A stretch of 38,093 bases of DNA from Synechococcales cyanobacterium bin31.maxbin.ball.101. GTDB lineage: Bacteria; Cyanobacteriota; Cyanobacteriia; Leptolyngbyales; Leptolyngbyaceae. The notes beneath the pieces are model-generated. The model worked only from the letters and a program-made list of their open reading frames with translations. It was not told the DNA's origin and did no database searches. The stretch is taken from NCBI GenBank assembly GCA_013298165.1, contig JAAFJU010000030.1:1-38093 (forward strand), given 5' to 3'. How positions within the stretch are numbered: position 1 is the first letter of the stretch; each line of letters starts with the position of its first letter. Position numbers and translations under genes: made by a program. Shown here piece by piece: positions 1 to 7,432 of the stretch.

Positions 1-286
1 GCCTCATTTATTGATTTTGGATAGTGTGATTTATTTAAACAATCCCATGACCCGCGATCGGCAATTGCATAAAGCCCTTGGGCAAACGGTGGCGGACGTT
101 ATGACACCCCATGCCATTACGATTACTGGCGATCATTCCTTGGCTGAGGCTGCAAGAGTTTTTAACGATCGACGCATTCATCGTTTGCCTGTGGTGGATA
201 TGTTTAGTCGGAAACTGGTGGGCATTTTGACTCAGGGCGATGTGATTCGATCGATGGCGGAGGAGTTGGCAGCAGTTGCGGCTTAG
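1..286 (+). CDS. CBS-domain protein, C-terminal part (5' end outside window)
   Basis: The reading frame is open to the left edge of the window, so this is the 3' end of a longer gene; the internal TTG at 11 is not a convincing start. The visible part holds one full CBS domain, from about VADVMTP through ITGDHSLAEAARVFNDR to the hydrophobic LVGILTQGDVIRSM block, preceded by what looks like the tail of a first CBS domain. Paired CBS modules bind adenine nucleotides and regulate enzymes or transporters, or act as stand-alone sensors. The partner cannot be named because the N-terminus is missing. A hairpin just downstream separates it from the convergent bestrophin gene. Confidence 0.8.
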   Translation, partial: PHLLILDSVIYLNNPMTRDRQLHKALGQTVADVMTPHAITITGDHSLAEAARVFNDRRIHRLPVVDMFSRKLVGILTQGDVIRSMAEELAAVAA

Positions 287-333
287 TTGTTCATAGCTTG
301 AATAACCTAGCTATTGATCTCATCGGGTTGTGT

Positions 334-359
334 TTGGGGCACGGCGTGCCATGCCCCAA
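334..359. terminator. GC-rich hairpin between convergent genes
   Basis: Inverted repeat TTGGGGCA (334-341) and TGCCCCAA (352-359) lies between the CBS gene on plus and the bestrophin gene on minus. There is no clean T-run, so it may be an iterated intergenic palindrome serving as a bidirectional transcription stop rather than a textbook terminator. Confidence 0.4.
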
Positions 360-373
360 CGGGTTCTGGGTTC

Positions 374-1300
374 TTAGGAAGTCTGCGGAGATTTCTCAAT
401 GTGGATTTGGTAGGGGCGTTTGACAATGCTGGTGTCGATCGTCTGGGTAATGCTGGTGCAAATCTCATCCAATGGGAGATCGTTCGCATCTAAACCAAAG
501 GGATCCTCGATTTCATTGCCGATTTCTTCCATACTGATTAGCACAAAACTCACTAACGCTGTCACAATTCCCACCCATAAATGTAACTCATGAACCAAAC
601 TAAAGGGCACTAACAGGCAGTACAAGAGAGTCAAGCGTTTTAAATAGACCGAATAGGCGATCGGCATGGGCGTGGTTTGAATCCGTTCGCAGGTGGTGAA
701 GGCTTCTACCAATTGATTGATTAGGCAATTTAGGCTGTAGCGTTGATTGCTGTCGAGATGACCCCGATCGGACATCTTTTGCACGTACTGTCCGACCCAG
801 AGCAGCAATTCTAAGGGAGCGCTGTCGGATGCTTTTAGTTTAGAGAGGCTGCTGCTATCGAGGCTGGCGTTGAGACTGTCTAACGATTGGTTACGGAGCG
901 TTAATTTTGTGCAGAGGGCAAAGGCGCTTAGATATTTCAAAACCGTTTCCTGCTCATCCCGATCGTCCCCTTCAAGCCCCATCAGTCCGGTTTGCAATTC
1001 TCGCAGGATCGATCGAATCGCCACCACCATTTCGCCCCAAGCCTTTCGCCCATCCCAGAACCGATCGTAGGCCGTATTGGTCCGAAACACCAATAACAAT
1101 CCCAACACTAGATTGCAAACCACATTGTCCGCCATTGCCCCAAAGGGCGACAAGTCCGGCAACCCAAAGCGGCGATCCATCAGGGCCACCGCTAGCGCAA
1201 AGATGCCAAAAAATATAATACGCGGTAAAACTAAAGGCAACACCGATTCACGGGTTTGGAGAGCGGTCTTGAACCAGGTGATATTGCGTGCGATCGTCAT
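374..1300 (-). CDS. Bestrophin/UPF0187-family chloride channel-like membrane protein
   Basis: This 308-residue protein matches the bestrophin family of pentameric anion channels. The family signature RFWDGRKAWGE is at about residues 80-90, preceded by a hydrophobic stretch (about 55-72) and an N-terminal membrane helix (about 20-40). Two more hydrophobic segments lie around residues 225-255. Length is normal for bacterial members. In cyanobacteria and plant thylakoids, relatives carry anions or bicarbonate across membranes; the actual ion here is inference. It is divergent from the GH13 amylase with only about 33 bp between start codons, so promoters must overlap one of the genes or the amylase start lies further in. 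Confidence 0.85.
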   Translation of the reverse strand: MTIARNITWFKTALQTRESVLPLVLPRIIFFGIFALAVALMDRRFGLPDLSPFGAMADNVVCNLVLGLLLVFRTNTAYDRFWDGRKAWGEMVVAIRSILRELQTGLMGLEGDDRDEQETVLKYLSAFALCTKLTLRNQSLDSLNASLDSSSLSKLKASDSAPLELLLWVGQYVQKMSDRGHLDSNQRYSLNCLINQLVEAFTTCERIQTTPMPIAYSVYLKRLTLLYCLLVPFSLVHELHLWVGIVTALVSFVLISMEEIGNEIEDPFGLDANDLPLDEICTSITQTIDTSIVKRPYQIHIEKSPQTS

Positions 1301-1333
1301 AGCGCGTAGCCCTGAAATAAATGCCTTCTTATT

Positions 1334-3028
1334 ATGTCGTTTAGATCACGTTTTCCAATTTATTTGATCCACAAAAAATATTTTCAGGAACGAAACTTTA
1401 CAGCATCATTGACTCGTAGAGAAGCGATCGTTACCCTAGCAGGGATGACGGCGATCGTCGCCACTGGGTTATCCCGATCGTCAAAGTCTTCGCTAGGCGC
1501 TCATTCTCAACTTAAGTCCACTCTATCCCCCTACGCTATGAACACTCCAGATTCCAAACCGTCTAAAGCCATCAATGGCACAATGATGCAGTATTTTCAT
1601 TGGTATTTGCCCAATGATGGCAACCATTGGAAACAGGTCGCTCAGAACGCCCAAGCGATCGGTCAAGCGGGATTTACAGCGCTATGGTTGCCGCCTGCTT
1701 ATAAGGGCAGTGCGGGGAGCAATGATGTCGGGTATGGTGTGTATGACATTTTTGATTTAGGTGAATTCAATCAAAAAGATACCGTTCGCACGAAATATGG
1801 CACAAAAGATGAATACCTCGCCGCCATTCAAGCCTTGAAAGCCGCCGGAGTCCAAACCTATGTGGATACGGTGTTTAATCATAAAGATGGTGGCGACGAA
1901 AAAGAACGGATTCGGGCTGTGCCCTATCGGGGAAGCGATCGGACCAATCCTGCCGGGGATGTGCGCGATATTGAAGCCTATACCGCATTTAATTTTCCAG
2001 GGCGGGGCGATCGGTATTCCAGTATGAAATGGAATCGGAATCACTTTGACTCAGTGAATCATGACATGATTTCTAAGAGCAATGATTTGGTTTATCTATT
2101 TGAAGGTCAAGGCTTTGAAAAAATGGTGGATTTGGAGAAGGGCAATTATGACTTTCTCTTAGGCTGCGATCTGGATATGGATAATTTGCAAGTTCAAGGC
2201 GAATTGATGTATTGGGGCCGTTGGATGCTGGAAATGGCCCCGATCGAGGGTTTTCGCCTAGATGCAGTGAAACATATTCCGGCTTGGTTCTTCGAATTAT
2301 GGCTTGATCATGTTCGCAATGCTGCAAAACGAAATCTGTTCTGTGTGGGTGAATATTGGTCTGACAATCTATCGGCATTGCGCTGGTACATTGGCGAAAC
2401 GGGCGGTAGTATGTCTCTGTTTGATGTGCCGCTACATCAAAATTTTCACCGCGCGAGTTTGCAAGGGTCTAATTATGACATGCGAAAGATTCTGGATGGA
2501 ACGCTGATGCAAGCCGATCCGATTCATGCTGTGACCTTTGTTGAGAATCACGATACCCAAACCTGTCAAGCGCTAGAATCTCCTGTTGAGCCTTGGTTTA
2601 AGCCGTTGGCCTATGCCATGATCCTGCTGCGTGCTGAGGGCTATCCCTGTGTCTTCTATCCCGATTATTACGGCGCTGAATATCCTAACTGTCGCGGAGG
2701 ATATCCGGTGGTGTTTTATTCACATCAGTTCTTGATCGATCGGTTCTTACAAGCCCGTAAAAATAATGCCTATGGTCCTCAATATACCTACTTTGATCAT
2801 CCGAATTGCATTGGCTGGACGCGGCTGGGAGATGTGGATCATCCGAAGGCAATGGCAGTGGTGATGAGTAATGGAGATGCAGGCTACAAATGGATGGAGG
2901 TGGGTAAAAAGAATGCCAAATTCATCGATATCACAGGCCATGCAAAGACGCCTGTGACGACCAATGGCTATGGCTGGGGTGACTTTACCTGTCCGGGTGG
3001 ATCGGTTTCGGTTTGGGTAGAAGCCTAG
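1334..3028 (+). CDS. Secreted GH13 alpha-amylase with twin-arginine signal
   Basis: 564 residues. The four GH13 signature regions are visible: region I DTVFNH (178-183), region II GFRLDAVKH with nucleophile D310, region III VGEYW with acid/base E340, and region IV FVENHDTQ with D407. The order and spacing fit the bacterial liquefying amylase group (GH13_5), which hydrolyses internal alpha-1,4-glucan bonds. The N-terminus has a TRREAIVTLAG segment at about 27-37 followed by a hydrophobic run, which looks like a Tat export signal, so the enzyme is probably exported folded. The ATG at 1334 keeps this signal; ATG 1538 would remove it. Likely role is use of external or released starch/glycogen. 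A hairpin follows the stop. Confidence 0.9.
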   Translation: MSFRSRFPIYLIHKKYFQERNFTASLTRREAIVTLAGMTAIVATGLSRSSKSSLGAHSQLKSTLSPYAMNTPDSKPSKAINGTMMQYFHWYLPNDGNHWKQVAQNAQAIGQAGFTALWLPPAYKGSAGSNDVGYGVYDIFDLGEFNQKDTVRTKYGTKDEYLAAIQALKAAGVQTYVDTVFNHKDGGDEKERIRAVPYRGSDRTNPAGDVRDIEAYTAFNFPGRGDRYSSMKWNRNHFDSVNHDMISKSNDLVYLFEGQGFEKMVDLEKGNYDFLLGCDLDMDNLQVQGELMYWGRWMLEMAPIEGFRLDAVKHIPAWFFELWLDHVRNAAKRNLFCVGEYWSDNLSALRWYIGETGGSMSLFDVPLHQNFHRASLQGSNYDMRKILDGTLMQADPIHAVTFVENHDTQTCQALESPVEPWFKPLAYAMILLRAEGYPCVFYPDYYGAEYPNCRGGYPVVFYSHQFLIDRFLQARKNNAYGPQYTYFDHPNCIGWTRLGDVDHPKAMAVVMSNGDAGYKWMEVGKKNAKFIDITGHAKTPVTTNGYGWGDFTCPGGSVSVWVEA

Positions 3029-3055
3029 AAATTTCTTTGGTTAGTTCTATGATTG

Positions 3056-3087
3056 AAAGCCCTCAGAATCATGATTCTGGGGGCTTT
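3056..3087 (+). terminator. Terminator-like hairpin after the amylase gene
   Basis: Arms 3056-3070 (AAAGCCCTCAGAATC) and 3073-3087 (GATTCTGGGGGCTTT) pair with one mismatch. It lies about 30 bp after the amylase stop. The downstream tract is only weakly T-rich. Confidence 0.55.
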
Positions 3088-3088
3088 G

Positions 3089-3544
3089 ATGTTTATATGC
3101 GTAGGGGGACATCCGTAAGATTACAGAAATTGAATCATCATAAAATGGAGACTTCGTGTATCCACGATCGGTGCATTTCCAATCCTAATGATAGAAATAA
3201 TCCTGATTTTTTGCGTAGTACGGAGTTGATTCTAAACAGATTTGTAAAGCCATAATAAACTCCTAGCACCGATGGTAAAGTCTCTCACAATTCCTCCGTA
3301 ATTCTGTCCCCCCACAGTTTGAATTAGAGATAAGTCTTTCAGTATATCCGTCAAAACTGCTGCAATTCGCGAACTTCAGTACTTTTTCCCAGCGTCATTG
3401 GGCTTAGAAATTCTAATAATGGGTACAGACAGAAACGCAGACAGAGCTATCAGGACACACCCTGCATTTGTCACTTTCACGGAACTTCACAGTTTTGCAT
3501 CCGTTATTTTGCACATTCATTCAGTGGAACTAGGCAACTATTTT
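3089..3544. other. Long intergenic region upstream of the PEP-CTERM gene
   Basis: No convincing gene is seen in this stretch. Reading frames here lack recognisable similarity and the upstream extension of the PEP-CTERM frame (from 3398) lacks protein-like character before the clear signal peptide. The word TCCGT occurs four times on plus, at 3112, 3295, 3347 and 3500, each followed by an A/T-rich stretch. These could be copies of a regulatory site for the PEP-CTERM gene. Confidence 0.35.
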
Positions 3545-4246
3545 ATGAAGCTTACTCAAGCACTTTTCGGAATCACATTAGCTGGTGCATTAGCATTGGT
3601 TGGACAAGCACAATCGGCTCAGGCTTTCAATCTTAAACTCACGAAAGGAGCCGATTCTCCAACGGGTATTACGACACAAGGTGCTTACTCGGAGTTTGCA
3701 GGTCTTAGCACCGTTACAACCGTGGATTTCAACTCAGGTAAGGTCCCAACCACGGGTTTTGCAAAGTATTCCTTTCAGGCTAACAACAACGTTAGTAGCG
3801 TCAAATATGACAAATGGGGACCTGCTGGCGCAAATGGTCAAGTTAATCAAAGCAAGCACCTAGATGTGAATGCAGGCAATAATGTCACTATTACACTAGA
3901 CAGCAAAGCGAGATATTTTGGGATTAACTGGGGTGCAATGAGTCCTGGTAATACTTTCTCGTTCTACAATGGAAACACGCTGATTAAATCGTACTCTACT
4001 GAGACCGTCGCTCCTCTGGCGTTGCTTCATGCTCAACAGCATGGTGGTGAAGGCAATGGTTATGCGCATTTCTCGGCTAGTGAGAAATCTGAAATGTTCG
4101 ATCGCATCGTCATTAGCCAAGTTGGACAAGGCGGATTTGAATCTGACAACCATTCCTTCAGTGTACAAGCTGTTCCTGAACCCGGAATTATGCTCGGTTT
4201 GGCGGCGATCGGTGGCTCGGTCTGGGCTAAGCGCAAGCGTCGGTAA
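3545..4246 (+). CDS. PEP-CTERM-anchored secreted protein
   Basis: 233 residues from ATG 3545. The frame is open further upstream, but this start gives a clean Sec signal peptide (MKLTQALFGITLAGALALVG, cleavage after SAQA near residue 27). The last 25 residues form a PEP-CTERM sorting tag: VPEPG, a short hydrophobic helix, then KRKRR. Exosortase removes such tags during export to the surface or exopolysaccharide. The middle part is rich in Asn, Ser, Gly and beta-prone residues and I do not recognise it as a known enzyme domain. It is monocistronic, with a long upstream region and a strong terminator directly downstream. Confidence 0.85.
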   Translation: MKLTQALFGITLAGALALVGQAQSAQAFNLKLTKGADSPTGITTQGAYSEFAGLSTVTTVDFNSGKVPTTGFAKYSFQANNNVSSVKYDKWGPAGANGQVNQSKHLDVNAGNNVTITLDSKARYFGINWGAMSPGNTFSFYNGNTLIKSYSTETVAPLALLHAQQHGGEGNGYAHFSASEKSEMFDRIVISQVGQGGFESDNHSFSVQAVPEPGIMLGLAAIGGSVWAKRKRR

Positions 4247-4276
4247 AATTTCTCAGCAACATCTGTAAAATGACAT

Positions 4277-4314
4277 AAAAAAGCGGCATAACAATAACGT
4301 TATGCCGCTTTTTT
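4277..4314. terminator. Bidirectional intrinsic terminator
   Basis: Perfect 16-bp inverted repeat AAAAAAGCGGCATAAC (4277-4292) / GTTATGCCGCTTTTTT (4299-4314). A-run and T-run flank a GC stem, so it can stop transcription of both the PEP-CTERM gene (plus) and the stress-protein gene (minus). Confidence 0.9.
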
Positions 4315-4319
4315 ATGCG

Positions 4320-4790
4320 CTACACCGCAACAGGCATGGCTCCCAAAACCTTACGAGCAACATCTTCCGGTTTCGGTTCAGGGACGATCAACAGTGGACA
4401 ATTGACTTGATGCAAAATCAATTGACTATGACTGCCTAAGAGCATCTCTTCTAGGCGCGATCGGCGACGACGCCCCATCACGATCAAATCAACTAACTCA
4501 GCTTGTTGCAGAACCATTTCCACAAATTTGCCATCCGTTGTCACGTAATCAATCTGACAGAGTGACGATAATGAATCAAAAATATGATGCAATTCCTGCA
4601 CACTCGTCACTGGAATCAGTGACTCAGAATTAGTTTCTGGATGCGTTTCGCTGTAGGCCAGTTCTGGTTCGGTAATGTGCAGGACCGTAACCGCTACAGC
4701 CGCACCCTTCATGGGAGTCAGCAATGTTTTCAAATACTCCATCACCGCGATCGCAGTCGGAGAAATATCAGCCACAACCAAAATTTTCAC
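4320..4790 (-). CDS. Universal stress protein (UspA family)
   Basis: 156 residues with the Usp fold: N-terminal KILVVADIS strand, central VDLIVMGRRRR and C-terminal LLGSHSQLILHQVNCPLLIVPEP. In ATP-binding Usps the loop reads G-x2-G-x9-G-S/T; here the second glycine is arginine (GRRRRSRLEEMLLGSHS), so nucleotide binding may be altered. It lies about 48 bp downstream of the oxidase operon on the same strand and could be co-transcribed with it, which would fit a redox or energy-stress role. That link is inference from position only. Confidence 0.85.
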   Translation of the reverse strand: MKILVVADISPTAIAVMEYLKTLLTPMKGAAVAVTVLHITEPELAYSETHPETNSESLIPVTSVQELHHIFDSLSSLCQIDYVTTDGKFVEMVLQQAELVDLIVMGRRRRSRLEEMLLGSHSQLILHQVNCPLLIVPEPKPEDVARKVLGAMPVAV

Positions 4791-4837
4791 ACGGATTCTC
4801 CAAATAATTCAATCAAACTCATTCAATGGATCAATCT

Positions 4838-5074
4838 TCAATCTTCAATTTCAAGCTGCCGATCGGCAATCTCTTGGATATTCTTAAAGTGCCCTGTTTT
4901 ACCCGCCCAGAGCAATCCCCCGATCGCCACCAGCCCCAAGGGAATAATCACCCATACGAGTGACCACACAACGATCGTTCCGTCCCCGACTCCAAACCAA
5001 CTGCCATGAACCATGGGTTTTGAAGCCTTTTCGGCCATCTGTTCATTCATGGGTTGCATGAGTAAATACATCAT
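4838..5074 (-). CDS. Small single-helix subunit of the cbb3-type oxidase operon
   Basis: 78 residues with one membrane helix at about residues 34-56 (TIVVWSLVWVIIPLGLVAIGGLLW) and a charged C-terminal tail. Its start overlaps the stop of the CcoO-like gene by 4 bp, indicating translational coupling. No sequence match to a named family is evident, but position, size and topology suggest the role that CcoQ/FixQ has elsewhere: a small stabilising subunit of the oxidase. It lacks any CxxCH motif, so it is not a replacement for the diheme CcoP subunit. Confidence 0.65.
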   Translation of the reverse strand: MMYLLMQPMNEQMAEKASKPMVHGSWFGVGDGTIVVWSLVWVIIPLGLVAIGGLLWAGKTGHFKNIQEIADRQLEIED

Positions 5075-5628
5075 GATTGAGCCTCAGTTGGGGTGATTTC
5101 AGCCGTAGTTTCGGTGGCTTCAGGGGCAATTTTCCAAGCACCTAGGGATTGCACATAATCCGTGAGTTCTTCGAGTTCCCGATCGCTCAGATAACTATAG
5201 GACGGCATGATCGATTGGGGATTGTATTCGCGGGGATTTTTAAAATGACCAATCAAATATTCCCGCGCAAAATCCCCCGATGCCTTGCCCCACACCTGAC
5301 CTTCATTACTCAAATCCGGACCCTGACGGGATGTGCCGAGCAAATGGGGAATATCGTAAAAATAATCCCCCGACTTCGATACGCCATAGGCATCCACCAT
5401 ATTTTGATCTGCTTTCACATTGCGAACCTGCTGCGAATGGCAATAGACGCAACCTTCGCGAATGTAGATTTCACGCCCATGCTGTTCGGTCGGCGTATAG
5501 GCCACCAATTTTGGCGTGGGTTCTGAAATATCACTTGCAAACACCGGAGCTAGAACCAAGCCTGTAAAGGCCAGCCCAAATAAAAATGACAAGGCCACAA
5601 TAATCGGAAACTCTCGAATAAATCTCAT
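5071..5628 (-). CDS. cbb3-type oxidase monoheme cytochrome c subunit (CcoO/FixO-like)
   Basis: 185 residues: an N-terminal membrane anchor (about 8-30), then one cytochrome c domain facing the lumen/periplasm. The heme site is CVYCH (C60, C63, H64) within the CcoO-typical GREIYIREGCVYCHSQQVR block. The likely axial methionine is M141 in QSIMPSY. The GTSRQGPDLSNEG segment is also typical of CcoO. The protein passes electrons from a soluble donor to the CcoN-like catalytic subunit. Its 3' end overlaps the small subunit gene and its 5' end overlaps the CcoN-like stop by 4 bp, so the three genes are one operon. Confidence 0.85.
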   Translation of the reverse strand: MRFIREFPIIVALSFLFGLAFTGLVLAPVFASDISEPTPKLVAYTPTEQHGREIYIREGCVYCHSQQVRNVKADQNMVDAYGVSKSGDYFYDIPHLLGTSRQGPDLSNEGQVWGKASGDFAREYLIGHFKNPREYNPQSIMPSYSYLSDRELEELTDYVQSLGAWKIAPEATETTAEITPTEAQS

Positions 5629-7121
5629 ACTGCCGCTCCCTCTTTCAATGTATTTGATTCATCACTTGCCATACCTGTCACCAAACCCTCACTAGGTCCT
5701 GATGTCATCGTCTTCCAGATATTCCAAACCAGTAGCAGTTGGCCAATCAATAGCAATCCGCCACTGCCTGCCCGCGCCACGTTGTACCAATAGCGCAGAG
5801 CCATGACGCCTTGGACTGAATTTCCCGAGGCCCATTCCGAGCCTTCCAGCCACCCGAGCCACCCCATGGACACCACGTAACCGATCGTCCCACCCACCGT
5901 CAGCCAGAAATGCCATTCAGCGAGTTTGCGAGAATAGCCTCGTTTCAACGATCGTTCCAAATAGAAATAGATAAATGCGGCCAAACCTGCCAGTCCAAAT
6001 CCGACAAATCCTAAATGAACATGGGCGATCGTCGTGCTGGTGAAATGCAGTTTCGCATTCAGATCCATAATGGCTAGACCGCTTCCCCAGAGCGAGGTGC
6101 CGACGTAGGACAAATAGGCCACAATGCTAAATCGATAGCTGATATCCCGTTTCATAACGCCCTGCGTTCCCCAAGCCGTTCCGCCGAAGTTCACCATGGT
6201 GGCGATCGTGGGGATCAACATGGCGATCGAAGCCGTCACCGAAGCCGTCATCACCCACTCTGGCACAGGTCCCCAAATGACGTGGTGGCCCCCATTCCAA
6301 GGGTAAAACGCCGCCAATGTCCAAAAGCCCAAAAACGAAATTGCATGGCTATACAAGGGCTTATTTAACTGCTTTGGCACAATGTAATACAGCGTCGCAA
6401 GGCCCAAGGTCGTGAGCCACAGACCAAAGAGATTGTGACTGTAAAACCAATTGACGATCGCATCTTCAATGCCTCGGAAATTCATGACATTTCCCAGGGT
6501 GTAGTAGATGGGAAAAGGAATGATCGCCAGCAAAATGTACCAAAGCGAAACGTAGAGCCGGGACTCCTTTCGGACGGTAATGGTGGAAAAAAGATTGCCT
6601 GCAATCAGAATTTCCAAAATCCCCACCATCATGTCAAACGGAAACGGCAGCTCCTCATATTCCTTCCCTTTACTCAAACCCATCAAAATTGCCAGTACAC
6701 CGCCCATTAAGTTCAGATTCCAGCCCCAGGCGGTCAAGACGCCGAGGGTTTCTGAATACAGTGCGGTCTGGGTCAGGCGTGGCACCATATAGAAGGCTGC
6801 GCCCAAGTAGCCCATACTCATGAATCCAAAAATTCCGAGATTGACATGGACAGGCCGCAGCCGACCGTAGGCCAGCGCCGGAATGCCCTGCAAAAATTCA
6901 GGATAAAAAAGCTTTACCGCTTCAATCACCCCAATACTCGCCGCCACCACCATCCAAAACACCCCGGAAAAAAGCCAGGTTTGCATGGCGTAGTCCCGGC
7001 GCTCTAGAGCGGGGATCGCGATCATCTTGGGAAAAGTCAGCCGATCGTCCGATCGTAGCGCTGGAGCGGCAGTTTCTGGAGGAGTGACTGAAATGGTTGT
7101 TAAAGGGGAGGGATTCGTCAT
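5625..7121 (-). CDS. cbb3-type (C-family) heme-copper oxidase catalytic subunit (CcoN-like)
   Basis: 498 residues with about 12 membrane helices. Seen ligands: H92 (RPVHVNLGIFG, low-spin heme b), H229 (FYSHN, CuB), H279 and H280 (WNGGHH, CuB), and H367/H369 (TIAHVHLGF, hemes b3 and b). Y273, six residues before the HH pair, sits where the C-family cross-linked tyrosine is found, which argues for oxygen reduction rather than a nitric oxide reductase. It heads an operon with the CcoO-like and small subunit genes; no CcoP, CcoG/H/I/S genes are present nearby. Cyanobacterial respiration normally uses aa3 and bd oxidases, so a C-family enzyme is notable. An inverted-repeat element lies upstream. 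Confidence 0.85.
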   Translation of the reverse strand: MTNPSPLTTISVTPPETAAPALRSDDRLTFPKMIAIPALERRDYAMQTWLFSGVFWMVVAASIGVIEAVKLFYPEFLQGIPALAYGRLRPVHVNLGIFGFMSMGYLGAAFYMVPRLTQTALYSETLGVLTAWGWNLNLMGGVLAILMGLSKGKEYEELPFPFDMMVGILEILIAGNLFSTITVRKESRLYVSLWYILLAIIPFPIYYTLGNVMNFRGIEDAIVNWFYSHNLFGLWLTTLGLATLYYIVPKQLNKPLYSHAISFLGFWTLAAFYPWNGGHHVIWGPVPEWVMTASVTASIAMLIPTIATMVNFGGTAWGTQGVMKRDISYRFSIVAYLSYVGTSLWGSGLAIMDLNAKLHFTSTTIAHVHLGFVGFGLAGLAAFIYFYLERSLKRGYSRKLAEWHFWLTVGGTIGYVVSMGWLGWLEGSEWASGNSVQGVMALRYWYNVARAGSGGLLLIGQLLLVWNIWKTMTSGPSEGLVTGMASDESNTLKEGAAV

Positions 7122-7281
7122 ACAAAAGTTGGGTTAACTGAGTTTTGTTAAGGAATGCTTACAACATGTGTAGAACCACCTCTATATGTTTCCCATCGTA
7201 ACGAAAAATCAAGAGTCTGCGGCCCTCCGACAGGGCGTCAAAGGTTACGACTTTGTTAATTTTTTACGGCTTCGGCAAAAT

Positions 7282-7411
7282 CCACCTTGGACTAAAGTCG
7301 CAAGGCTAACAGCAAAAACCTGTTGAAACAGGTTGAAAAGCTAACAAAATGAGGTTTTTAGCCCGTTTTAACGGACTTTTGCTATGAGCCTTGGAATTCA
7401 TTCCGAGGCGG
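7282..7411. repeat. MITE-like imperfect long inverted repeat with nested hairpins
   Basis: A 130-bp element whose halves are imperfect inverted copies: the left begins CCACCTTGGACTAAAGTCGC and carries AAGGCTAACAGCAAAAACC, and the right, read in reverse complement, begins CCGCCTCGGAATGAATTCC and carries AAGGCTCATAGCAAAAGTCC. Each half contains small palindromes (AACCTGTTGAAACAGGTT, GGAATTCATTCC). It has no coding capacity. It lies between the helicase stop and the oxidase operon, and may act as terminator or leader structure for either. The layout is typical of iterated non-autonomous cyanobacterial repeats. Confidence 0.6.
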
Positions 7412-7432
7412 TCTCCCAACGAAGCCCTAAAC

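Noticed and set aside
3398-3544. N-terminal extension of the PEP-CTERM frame
   Set aside because: The extension would put 49 polar residues in front of a clear signal peptide; ATG 3545 is the better start.
5625-7121. Possibility that the CcoN-like protein is a nitric oxide reductase (NorB)
   Set aside because: The C-family tyrosine before the HH pair and a CcoO-type partner with CVYCH are present, and NorB-type glutamates were not seen.
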